Assembly (NCBI GenBank): GCA_964458125.1
Contig: CAYWHE010000216.1
Coordinates: forward strand, 1 to 6,872
Reading direction: 5' to 3'
DNA from: CAYWHE01 sp964458125
Lineage (GTDB): Bacteria; Bacteroidota; Bacteroidia; AKYH767-A; OLB10
Length of the DNA: 6,872 bases
The notes beneath the pieces are model-generated. The model saw only the letters and a program-made list of their open reading frames with translations, did not search any database and was not told where the DNA came from. The position numbers and the translations under genes were made by a program. Shown piece by piece: positions 1 to 5,004 of this stretch; position 1 is the stretch's first letter; each line of letters begins with the position of its first letter.

Positions 1-443
1 CAGCGAACACATCACCAATTTTTTCCGGACAGCCCGACATTCAATGGGGGGCAGCAGACGGCAACGGCGGCAGCGCCGGACCGCTAAAAACACAAAACAC
101 CGCCATGGATGGCACCGGTACTGTGCTGACGGTATTTACAGCCGATGGCACCAATGGTGGTTATGCAAGCCGACTTCGTTTCCGCGCCGCCGGAACCAAC
201 ATACAAACCGTTGCAAGAATATTCATCAACAATGGAAGCACAAACGCCACTATAGCCAATAACATCCTTTGGGATGAAGTAACAATTCCGGCAAGCACTG
301 CATCATCTACAGTAGCTACTCAAATTATTGAAGTGCCGCTTGGCTTTGCTCTTCCAGCAGGGTACAAAATCAACATCACTCTTGGCACAACCGTATCGGC
401 CGGATATTACATATCAGTCATCGGTGGAAAGTATACAGCGTAA
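1..443 (+). CDS. Phage virion/tail structural protein, 5' partial
   Basis: The reading frame is open to the left edge (first full codon at position 3) and ends at TAA 441-443, so only the last 146 residues are visible. An internal ATG at 105 is not a convincing start, because the upstream codons (ANTSPIFSGQPDIQWG...) read as normal protein and belong to the same conserved block. The visible part is rich in Thr, Ala, Gly and Asn with alternating hydrophobic residues, as in an all-beta virion protein. It contains 'DGTGTVLTVFTADGTNGG', 'RIFINNGSTNAT' and 'LPAGYKINITLGTTVSAGY'. I recognise this layout from uncharacterised structural proteins often encoded next to tail-fibre genes in phages. The exact virion location is unknown. 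The glycine-rich tail gene starts 8 bases downstream, which supports co-transcription in the late tail operon. Confidence 0.75.
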   Translation, partial: ANTSPIFSGQPDIQWGAADGNGGSAGPLKTQNTAMDGTGTVLTVFTADGTNGGYASRLRFRAAGTNIQTVARIFINNGSTNATIANNILWDEVTIPASTASSTVATQIIEVPLGFALPAGYKINITLGTTVSAGYYISVIGGKYTA

Positions 444-451
444 TAATTACC

Positions 452-1351
452 ATGGACATATTTCATTTACCTGACAAGGCAGAGTATGACAGGATATTTT
501 ATGCCATGTCAGGAGGTTCAAATGACTGGCAAATATGGCGAAAGCCAATCGGCGTAAGGTTTATATGGATCATGTGTCTCGGCGGGGGAAATGGAGGAGG
601 AGGAGGGTTTTCTGCTGCTGCCGGAAATGCCCGTGGTGGCGGGGGCGGAGGAGGAAGCTCTGCAATGGGAACCTTTTATATGCCGGCAAATCTATCCCCG
701 GATGTAATTTACATTAAAGTTGGCCTTGGCGGCGCTGGGGGACCTGCTTCAAACGGGGGCAACGCAGGCTCCCTTAGTTATATATCGGTTCGTCCTTCAA
801 CTCTAGCAGCCGATCTTATTTATGTTTCAGCCGCAACATCAGGAAGTGGGGGTGGTGCAGGTTCCGGTAGTGCAGGAGGCGGCGCAGGTTCAGCAGGTAC
901 CGGATCCGGAATTACTAATGCCATCCTGATGAAAATCGGAATGCCTTTTGGATCGGCAGGCGAGCCTGGCGTTGCAGGCGGAAGCATTGCCGGAGCCGCA
1001 GGGGGTTCTAAAACCATTTTGTTAACTACAACAAGCGGAGGAGGTGCAGGAGGCGGATCAACGCCGGCGGCGAATACCGATTTTGCCGGCGGTGCCATTA
1101 CCGGTGTTAGCATTTGGCCAACCATTCCAGGCGGGCTGGCTGCCGGAGGAAATGGCAATGACGGTTATGTTAATTGGAAACCATTCTTCACCACCGGCGG
1201 AAGCGGAGGTGGCACCAATGGAGCTTCCGGCACCGGCGGCACAGGAGGAAATGGCGGTTATGGTTCCGGCGGTGGTGGTGGTGGTGGTGGCGTTACTGGT
1301 GGCAAAGGCGGCCGAGGTGGTGACGGGTTGGTTGTGATTGCGTGTATGTAA
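452..1351 (+). CDS. Glycine-rich phage tail protein (putative adhesin/fibre)
   Basis: This 299-residue protein is dominated by Gly-rich tracts from about residue 48 onward (GGGNGGGGG, GGGGGGGSS, GGGGGGGGVTGG). An N-terminal segment of about 45 residues is not Gly-rich and contains 'DWQIWRKPIGVRFIWIMCLGGG'. The end, 'GGRGGDGLVVIACM', is a closing motif I recognise in phage glycine-rich tail proteins. In characterised cases, such as the Gly-rich adhesins at T4-like fibre tips, poly-Gly strands pack as polyglycine-II helices and the loops between them bind the receptor. Applying that role here is inference. The ATG at 452 follows the previous stop by 8 bases, with no strong ribosome binding site. 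An in-frame GGT repeat lies near the 3' end. The tRNA begins 7 bases after the stop, so both probably sit on one transcript. Several long frames over this gene on other frames and the other strand are artefacts of its skewed composition. Confidence 0.8.
   Translation: MDIFHLPDKAEYDRIFYAMSGGSNDWQIWRKPIGVRFIWIMCLGGGNGGGGGFSAAAGNARGGGGGGGSSAMGTFYMPANLSPDVIYIKVGLGGAGGPASNGGNAGSLSYISVRPSTLAADLIYVSAATSGSGGGAGSGSAGGGAGSAGTGSGITNAILMKIGMPFGSAGEPGVAGGSIAGAAGGSKTILLTTTSGGGAGGGSTPAANTDFAGGAITGVSIWPTIPGGLAAGGNGNDGYVNWKPFFTTGGSGGGTNGASGTGGTGGNGGYGSGGGGGGGGVTGGKGGRGGDGLVVIACM
1271..1290 (+). repeat. In-frame GGT trinucleotide repeat
   Basis: Six perfect GGT units followed by GG lie inside the glycine-rich tail gene, in its reading frame, and encode most of an eight-glycine run. 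Slippage by whole units would change the length of the glycine tract without breaking the frame. Whether the length varies in nature cannot be told from one sequence. Confidence 0.9.
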
Positions 1352-1358
1352 ACTATAT

Positions 1359-1431
1359 CGCGGGGTAGAGCAGTTGGTAGCTCGGTTGGCTCATACCCAA
1401 CAGGTCGCAGGTTCGAATCCTGCCCCCGCAA
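1359..1431 (+). tRNA. tRNA with CAT anticodon, initiator-like (fMet type)
   Basis: A full cloverleaf folds by eye. The acceptor strands are CGCGGGG (1359-1365) and CCCCGCA (1424-1430), giving six pairs with C1xA72 unpaired. The D stem is GAGC/GCTC with loop AGTTGGTA. The anticodon stem is GTTGG/CCAAC with loop CTCATAC and anticodon CAT at 1392-1394. The variable loop is AGGTC, and the T stem is GCAGG/CCTGC with loop TTCGAAT. The discriminator is A at 1431. The C1xA72 mismatch and A11:U24 pair are known hallmarks of bacterial initiator tRNA and argue against elongator Met or Ile2. The third hallmark, three consecutive G:C pairs below the loop, is incomplete: pair 29:41 is U:A. Position 38 is C. 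The 3' end is encoded as CAA rather than CCA, so the tail must be trimmed and added. With no promoter visible and tail genes on both sides, the tRNA is presumably processed from the late transcript. Confidence 0.92.
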
Positions 1432-1444
1432 CAAAATCAAAACT

Positions 1445-1624
1445 ATGGAATATTCAGATGCAGACCTGAACTGGCTCATGAACAAAACAGCGCTTTGTTC
1501 TGAACGCTACATGGAAGCCGAAATATTCCTGATTGAACTTTTGCAAATGAGCTGGTATAAACGAATGTTCTGCTTTGGAAAGATTTTGAAATTTTTAAAA
1601 AGCAGGGACAAGTATAAATTTTAA
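1445..1624 (+). CDS. Small hypothetical phage protein (59 aa)
   Basis: ATG 1445 to TAA 1622-1624 encodes 59 residues beginning MEYSDADLNWLMNKTALCSE. The middle is amphipathic and probably helical (YMEAEIFLIELLQMSWYKRM). The tail is basic (KILKFLKSRDKYKF). No signal peptide or clear membrane span is visible. The gene fills the gap between the tRNA and the first fibre-like gene, 13 bases after the tRNA, and ends 12 bases before the next ATG, so it fits the operon packing. I do not recognise a family; a small assembly or chaperone-like protein for the neighbouring tail proteins is possible but speculative. It is real rather than chance mainly because of its position and strand and the lack of any other gene there. 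Confidence 0.6.
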   Translation: MEYSDADLNWLMNKTALCSERYMEAEIFLIELLQMSWYKRMFCFGKILKFLKSRDKYKF

Positions 1625-1636
1625 ATCAATAAGGCG

Positions 1637-2170
1637 ATGACAGTAAAACGGGGACTTGACTTAAACTGGGGAGAATTGTTCAATTTTGTTTTTGAGCAGC
1701 TGCCATCCGATCCATCACTTTCAACTGAATTCAGAAAGGGTTACGTTTACTTCAATACCGCAACCGGAAAATTCCGCGGATATGATGGTACACAATGGGT
1801 AAACCTTGGCGGATCGCCTGCCGAAATAATCGCATCGGTATCATCGGTTGGTTCCATCAATTCAGGCGCACAGAAAGAAATTACTCACGTTGATGCGTTG
1901 AACTGGTGGAAGTACATGCCTCTTGTTGCCATCGTTTCAACCAATTCATATTCCGGCCCGGATAATTTTGTGATCACACACGGAGCCAGCTACGTCACTA
2001 CGGCCATCGCACTGGCCTATCCAAACGCCAAAGCGCAGATGTTCTTCAGCGGATCGGTAACTATGGAGGGCGATAGTGGAGGCGCTCATTACCTGCTATC
2101 TCATGACAGCTTCGGGGCCGTGGATTGTCTGGATATGGCTGTTGATATTTACGGAATCAAAATACTCTGA
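1637..2170 (+). CDS. Tail-fibre-like protein with shared N-terminal module (177 aa)
   Basis: The first ~58 residues (MTVKRGLDLNWGELFNFVFE..., then 'GYVYFNTATGKFRGYDGTQWVNLG') form a module I recognise from the start of many phage tail proteins, where a helical 'LDLN..EL.N..' stretch is followed by a 'G.VYFNT..GKF..Y.G..WV.LG' beta unit. It is probably the part that attaches to the particle, which is inference. Residues 59-177 are a different, beta-rich domain with Ser/Gly-rich strands (IIASVSSVGSINSGAQKEI, YSGPDNFVITHGASYVTTA) and no catalytic motif that I can see. It could be a receptor-binding or trimerising tip. The start at ATG 1637 follows a weak AAGG at 1631-1634. The next gene begins two bases after the stop and carries a related N-terminus, so the pair looks like a duplicated fibre gene with exchanged distal ends. 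Confidence 0.7.
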   Translation: MTVKRGLDLNWGELFNFVFEQLPSDPSLSTEFRKGYVYFNTATGKFRGYDGTQWVNLGGSPAEIIASVSSVGSINSGAQKEITHVDALNWWKYMPLVAIVSTNSYSGPDNFVITHGASYVTTAIALAYPNAKAQMFFSGSVTMEGDSGGAHYLLSHDSFGAVDCLDMAVDIYGIKIL

Positions 2171-2172
2171 TC

Positions 2173-2841
2173 ATGGTAAAGAGAGGGATTGATTTAAATT
2201 TTGGGGAGCTGTTCAACGCCTGCTTTGAAAAACTCCCGGACAGGCCATCACTCGAAACGGAATTTGTTTCCGGGTATGTTTACTTTAACACCACCAGCGG
2301 AAAGTTTGAAGGGTATAATGGTGAATCATGGATAGAGCTTGGCGTTGGTGATATTGACGGAACATCGATCAACGGCGTAACGCTTAAGAGCGGAAAGATT
2401 TCACTGGGCAGCGGAAGCGCCGTATCTGTGGCAATATGCAAAGGAACGGACATCGATACCGGAATTTATTTTGACGCTCTCAACACCATAAGCATTGCAG
2501 CTGCTGGGGTTGATGCCCTCCACATGAACGGAAATTCCAGCTACGTAAAGACTGCATTCCTTTTATCAACGGCAGAACAGAATTTAAACGGAGCAACGGC
2601 GGCCGATGCAGAAGGGTCATTCAAGTATTCTCAGGGCGATGGAGCCTTTGTTATGAAAACATCATCCGGCAGCATTACCATCAAGCAGGATAGCGGATGG
2701 ACGCTGCCTACCGGGACAGCATCACGTGCAGGATTCAATGCTGACAGTGATGATTTTACAGGAGAACAGGCCGCACTTGCAAAGACAGTAAAGGCTCTCA
2801 TGGATCACCTGATGACAACCATGGGAATATTTGTCGCATGA
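2173..2841 (+). CDS. Tail-fibre-like protein, paralogue of the preceding gene (222 aa)
   Basis: Residues 1-57 (MVKRGIDLNFGELFNACFE..., 'GYVYFNTTSGKFEGYNGESWIELG') align without gaps to the preceding protein. From about residue 60 the two diverge. Here there are repeated short beta-like segments (GTSINGVTLKSGKISLG, SFKYSQGDGAFVMKTSSG), typical of an elongated fibre. The end, with 'TGTASRAGFNADSDDF' followed by a helix 'EQAALAKTVKALMDHL', resembles the usual closing segment of many phage fibre proteins ('TGTATRTTFDT...LAERVKALIDDL' type). The middle is therefore probably the receptor-facing shaft. The gene starts two bases after its paralogue's stop, and its own TGA overlaps the ATG of the next small gene (ATGA), which suggests translational coupling. 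Receptor and exact virion position are unknown. Confidence 0.72.
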   Translation: MVKRGIDLNFGELFNACFEKLPDRPSLETEFVSGYVYFNTTSGKFEGYNGESWIELGVGDIDGTSINGVTLKSGKISLGSGSAVSVAICKGTDIDTGIYFDALNTISIAAAGVDALHMNGNSSYVKTAFLLSTAEQNLNGATAADAEGSFKYSQGDGAFVMKTSSGSITIKQDSGWTLPTGTASRAGFNADSDDFTGEQAALAKTVKALMDHLMTTMGIFVA

Positions 2842-3026
2842 AAAGGAAAGAAAGCCCAGTGACAGAGGCCATGAGGGTGATAAAGGAAGATGCGACAGAG
2901 AGGGAAAGGGCCTGTGCAAACGAGATTAACGAAGTATTGAAAAAAAATAATTGCTCCCTGCATATCGAGCCAATGGTTAAGATAAACGGGTATGATATAA
3001 AAATAAAAATCACTGCAAACAAATGA
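2838..3026 (+). CDS. Small hypothetical phage protein (62 aa)
   Basis: The start codon overlaps the stop of the fibre-like gene (ATGA at 2838-2841), and the end overlaps the next start in the same way (3023-3026). The protein has a charged, probably helical first half (PVTEAMRVIKEDATERERACANEINEVL) and a short beta-like second half (CSLHIEPMVKINGYDIKIKITANK). I recognise this 'C..EIN.VL...NC.L.I.P....' arrangement from unnamed small proteins in Bacteroidota phages, but no function is known to me. It has no membrane segment or signal peptide, so it is probably cytoplasmic. The overlaps on both sides are the best evidence that it is a real gene. A longer opposite-strand frame over the same region has no comparable support. 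Confidence 0.65.
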   Translation: MKRKESPVTEAMRVIKEDATERERACANEINEVLKKNNCSLHIEPMVKINGYDIKIKITANK

Positions 3027-3259
3027 TCAACTATTTCAAAAAAGAACACAACGTCATCCGCATGGATGATGCTTCGGGCCTTGCAAGCGAAATCCTGATG
3101 GACAAGATTACGCTCACTGACGGCACCAGCGTGCTGGTTAAATCACTACTGAACCACGCTCCGGGGTGGGCGGTTCCCGAAGGATATGCCGCGGCTCATC
3201 AAACCGACTGGGAATATGCCTGTGTGAAATTAAAAGCGTGGATTCAATCATTGCCGTGA
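3023..3259 (+). CDS. Small hypothetical phage protein (78 aa)
   Basis: The ATG at 3023 overlaps the preceding stop by four bases and the TGA ends at 3259, where the next ATG begins (TGATG). The 78 residues include a middle stretch 'ITLTDGTSVLVKSLLNHAPGWAVPEGY' and a C-terminal Trp-containing helix (WEYACVKLKAWIQSLP). No membrane segment, Cys pair or known motif stands out. I do not recognise the family. Its place between tail and lysis genes in a chain of overlapping genes suggests a late or accessory function, but nothing in the sequence narrows it. Confidence 0.6.
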   Translation: MINYFKKEHNVIRMDDASGLASEILMDKITLTDGTSVLVKSLLNHAPGWAVPEGYAAAHQTDWEYACVKLKAWIQSLP

Positions 3260-3411
3260 TGTACCAGGAGGAATTCATCCTGTGGATCAGTCACAACCAT
3301 TATTACCACATCATTGATCGGGGATGGTATGTATGGCCGGATGATGAAAAGGATGAGGTGTTTATTTGTATAACAACTGCTGAACTATTCAAGCTATTCA
3401 AACCAGTATGA
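3259..3411 (+). CDS. Very small hypothetical phage protein (50 aa)
   Basis: The same frame stays open upstream to an ATG at 3166, but that would overlap most of the 3' third of the previous gene. I choose ATG 3259, which shares one base with the previous stop (TGATG) and matches the start-stop packing of the neighbours. The product is MYQEEFILWISHNHYYHIID..., rich in Trp, Tyr and His, with an acidic patch (WPDDEKDEVF) and a hydrophobic tail (CITTAELFKLFKPV). It is too short to place in a family. An AGGAGG at 3266-3271 lies just inside the gene and has no suitably spaced ATG behind it, so it is probably not functional. The stop overlaps the next ATG by four bases. Confidence 0.5.
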   Translation: MYQEEFILWISHNHYYHIIDRGWYVWPDDEKDEVFICITTAELFKLFKPV

Positions 3412-3653
3412 CACAAAAAGTTCAAGACATCGCTCTTATTTTAAAAGACCTTGCCTTCCCCATCCTTGTTGGGGTTGTGCTGTATTTTGGATCGCAATAC
3501 TTAAACCGGGTGGACCGGATTGAAACCTTGCTTTATGAAATAAAGGTTGATGGAGCTGCCGTAAAAGCGAAGCTGGAAAACATTGACAAGGACAATTCCC
3601 GGCAGGATAAGGAACTGGATGATTTAAAGGAAAGACAGGGCAAAAGATTTTAA
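3408..3653 (+). CDS. Small membrane-anchored coiled-coil protein, possible lysis accessory (81 aa)
   Basis: The ATG overlaps the previous stop (ATGA 3408-3411). Residues 1-14 are polar with two Lys, residues about 15-32 form one hydrophobic span (LAFPILVGVVLYFGSQYL), and residues 34-78 are a highly charged helix with heptad-like spacing (VDRIETLLYEIKVDGAAVKAK, then KDNSRQDKELDDLKERQ). This is a single-pass protein with a coiled-coil tail. Which side the tail faces cannot be settled. Such proteins often sit beside holins as pinholin- or spanin-like partners or holin regulators. Because the next gene is holin-like, a role in lysis is a reasonable inference but not shown. There is no lipobox and no catalytic motif. 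The stop is followed by a 10-base gap to the holin-like gene. Confidence 0.68.
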   Translation: MTQKVQDIALILKDLAFPILVGVVLYFGSQYLNRVDRIETLLYEIKVDGAAVKAKLENIDKDNSRQDKELDDLKERQGKRF

Positions 3654-3663
3654 CTCAAATCAC

Positions 3664-3879
3664 ATGAAAATGTTCAAACACTACTGGGCTCCTACGCCCG
3701 TTATCTGGCGCAAACTCGGAGATTCGCTGCTGGCCGTTGGCGTTACAGCGCAGACCTATTCGGTAATTTCCGAAAATCAAAAATGGATGCTGTACGTTGC
3801 CATTGGCTGCATGGTCGGAAAATTCCTGACTAATTTTTTTGCTGACATATCTTTGAACGAAAAAGCAAAACAGGAGTGA
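3664..3879 (+). CDS. Putative holin (71 aa, two membrane helices)
   Basis: The 71-residue protein starts with a conserved-looking amphipathic lead (HYWAPTPVIWRKLGDSLLAV). Two hydrophobic helices follow, roughly residues 18-34 and 41-60, separated by a short polar turn (ISENQK). The tail is short and charged (SLNEKAKQE). This 'W..PTP..WRK.GD.LLAV...' start with a final 'GKFLTNFF' is a pattern I associate with small holin-like proteins of Bacteroidota phages. Holins oligomerise in the inner membrane at a set time and release or activate the endolysin. Size, topology and position fit a class II holin, though no function has been tested. Its stop overlaps a GTG start of the next gene (GTGA 3876-3879). 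Confidence 0.7.
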   Translation: MKMFKHYWAPTPVIWRKLGDSLLAVGVTAQTYSVISENQKWMLYVAIGCMVGKFLTNFFADISLNEKAKQE

Positions 3880-4442
3880 AATCCGCATCAGCGGCAATCG
3901 GCTATTTACTTGCCGGAATATTCTTTATCCTGTGGCTCATGGCAAAGCTGGACTGCAGGAGTTCATCGCGCCTGACTGTTCGCGATTCAGTGGTAGTAAG
4001 CAGGCATCTTATTTTTGATACTGTCCATTATTCATTTATACATACCGTTATAAAAGAGAAGGAAGCATCGGTTATTCCTATTCCTGTTTCAATTGATACG
4101 GCTGCAATTATCCGGGATTATTTTACAAAGCGATCCTATCAGCTATCCGAAAATGATAGCTTGCATGAGAGCCGGTTTTCTATTGGCATTTCAAAAAATA
4201 ATCTGGATTCCTTTCGCCATGAAATCAGATACCTCCGACCGGTTCAGGTAGTGGAAGAAAAGCATTTCCCGGTAATTAAGCCAAAGCGGTTTATGGCCTT
4301 TGTCTCTGGCGGGGTCGATACCTATTCATGGTTCAGCGTAGGTGGAGGCTTTAAGATCGATCATACAGCCATCGGTTACCATTACCACCCGCTCACGCAG
4401 ATCCACCAAGTGACCGTCAGCCGGGATCTATTCGGGTTTTGA
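3876..4442 (+). CDS. Membrane-anchored phage protein of unknown function (188 aa)
   Basis: The start is GTG 3876, overlapping the holin-like stop (GTGA). Residues about 7-23 are one membrane helix (AIGYLLAGIFFILWLMA), followed by a long soluble part that should lie in the periplasm. It begins with Ser/Arg-rich sequence and a beta-like 'DSVVVSRHLIFDTVHYSFIH' stretch, then 'VIPIPVSIDTAAIIRDYF', a pattern I have seen in unnamed proteins next to Bacteroidota phage holins. The C-terminal 50 residues (FMAFVSGGVDTYSWFSVGGG..., HTAIGYHYHP) alternate hydrophobic and polar residues like beta-hairpins. A Cys at residue 27 lacks a proper lipobox. Position after the holin and an inner-membrane anchor with an extended periplasmic part allow a spanin-like role, but this is inference. 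Its last 15 bases overlap the convergent helix-turn-helix gene. Confidence 0.65.
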   Translation: MKSASAAIGYLLAGIFFILWLMAKLDCRSSSRLTVRDSVVVSRHLIFDTVHYSFIHTVIKEKEASVIPIPVSIDTAAIIRDYFTKRSYQLSENDSLHESRFSIGISKNNLDSFRHEIRYLRPVQVVEEKHFPVIKPKRFMAFVSGGVDTYSWFSVGGGFKIDHTAIGYHYHPLTQIHQVTVSRDLFGF

Positions 4443-4625
4443 AAGGGTTTTTAAAAAATAGGAAATTTCCTTTTCGATTTCAGGTAGATATTTTTTCGGT
4501 ATTGATCGCCTGCCGGCAATGGCAGCCGACAGCGTTGTTGCTGGGATGCCGCACTTTATCTCAAATTCAGAAACCCTGAAATCATTGAGTAGTTTCAAGA
4601 CCTTAATTATACTGGCCTGCTTCAT
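4428..4625 (-). CDS. Small helix-turn-helix DNA-binding protein (65 aa)
   Basis: The frame extends to an ATG at 4643, but ATG 4625 is preferred. It overlaps the upstream gene's stop (ATGA) and has GGGAGGA at 4635-4641 on the coding strand, nine bases before it. That site would be inside the gene if the longer start were used. Residues 18-38 (RVSEFEIKCGIPATTLSAAIA) read as a helix-turn-helix: a first helix, a 'CGIP' turn and a recognition helix 'ATTLSAAIAG', followed by 'RRSIPKKYLPEIEKEI'. This is a pattern I know from small phage Cro/XRE-like proteins in Bacteroidota. It probably binds DNA as a dimer and regulates phage genes, or acts as an excisionase-like factor. The target is unknown. It is the last gene of the leftward integrase operon and overlaps the convergent + strand gene by 15 bases. 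Confidence 0.7.
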   Translation of the reverse strand: MKQASIIKVLKLLNDFRVSEFEIKCGIPATTLSAAIAGRRSIPKKYLPEIEKEISYFLKTLSKPE

Positions 4626-4969
4626 CCCTGCTGATCCTCCCAATTTAAATACGACTGGTACCAGTCGGCCATCCGGCGCATGATACCGGCGATTTCATCG
4701 GACTGCTGCTGTGGTGTGAGTGAAAGAAAGTCCTTGCCGGGGAAGATCCACCGGCAAAGGAAAAGAAAAACTTCATTGTCATAATCCAGCTTCCCGTAGG
4801 CAACCGTTTCCTTTATGGCTGCATTGATTTCATCTTCGCTGCCTACATCAAAATTTAAAATTTCGGCAAAAAGAATTGGATCCCGGGTATGAAGGATGAA
4901 CTGCCGGCCATCATTGCTATCGTCCAGCCGGGGGTTTTCGCATAGCAGGAACTTGGAGGTTTTAGTCAT
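4622..4969 (-). CDS. Hypothetical phage protein between integrase and HTH gene (115 aa)
   Basis: I start at ATG 4969 (MTKTSKFLLCENP...). A GTG at 4981 would add four residues (MITK) that come from a duplicated 15-bp sequence. The protein is acidic overall and soluble, with 'RQFILHTRDPILFAEI' near the N-terminus, a middle hydrophobic helix (NEVFLFLCRWIF), and a Trp/Tyr-rich end (IMRRMADWYQSYLNWED). I recognise the general form, 'SKFLLCENP ... FILHTR.P .. W...YL.WED', from uncharacterised Bacteroidota phage and plasmid proteins without a known role. It begins 28 bases after the integrase stop and overlaps the HTH start by four bases, so the three genes probably form one transcript. A role in regulating integration or lysogeny is only suggested by this context. 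Confidence 0.66.
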   Translation of the reverse strand: MTKTSKFLLCENPRLDDSNDGRQFILHTRDPILFAEILNFDVGSEDEINAAIKETVAYGKLDYDNEVFLFLCRWIFPGKDFLSLTPQQQSDEIAGIMRRMADWYQSYLNWEDQQG

Positions 4970-5004
4970 TTTCGTAATCACTTCGCAACTTTCGTAATCA
5001 CTTC
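4970..5004 (-). repeat. Tandem 20-bp duplication at the integrase/115-aa gene junction
   Basis: The 15-mer GAAGTGATTACGAAA (read on the - strand) occurs at 5004-4990 and again at 4984-4970, with a 20-base period. The upstream copy contains the integrase stop as a GTGA start-stop overlap. From that GTG the frame runs only VITKVAK before a TGA in the second copy. The second copy leads in frame into the downstream gene. Confidence 0.9.

Noticed and set aside
44..262. 72-aa frame rich in Arg, His and Trp near the left edge
   Set aside because: It overlaps the structural protein frame, which is open to the edge and has recognisable phage-protein sequence; the alternative composition is unnatural.
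820..1337. Long frames on both strands rich in Pro/Ala or Val/Ala
   Set aside because: They mirror the GGN-rich composition of the glycine-rich tail gene and have no independent start signals or recognisable domains.
1359..1431. The tRNA as the prophage attachment site
   Set aside because: It sits inside the tail operon about 3.5 kb from the integrase with phage genes on both sides, and no repeat of its 3' end is seen near int.
1258..1485. Opposite-strand 75-aa frame containing GQDSNLRPVGYEPTELPTAL
   Set aside because: That peptide is the translation of the antisense of a CAT-anticodon tRNA, a well-known false protein; the rest is antisense to the Gly-rich gene.
1637..2841. Possible diversity-generating retroelement target in the fibre-like genes
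   Set aside because: No reverse transcriptase, no template repeat and no C-type-lectin-like variable end are visible in the window.
2722..3049. Two - strand frames over the fibre end and the first small gene
   Set aside because: They are opposite the coupled + strand genes and lack their own start-stop spacing; hydrophobic stretches come from antisense of Lys/Glu-rich codons.
3655..3897. 80-aa - strand frame over the holin-like gene
   Set aside because: The + strand frame has a clear two-helix holin-like pattern and operon position; the antisense frame has neither.
3943..3966. Possible lipoprotein signal at Cys27 of the 188-aa protein
   Set aside because: The residues before the Cys are K-L-D, which do not fit a lipobox, and the preceding helix looks like a plain membrane anchor.
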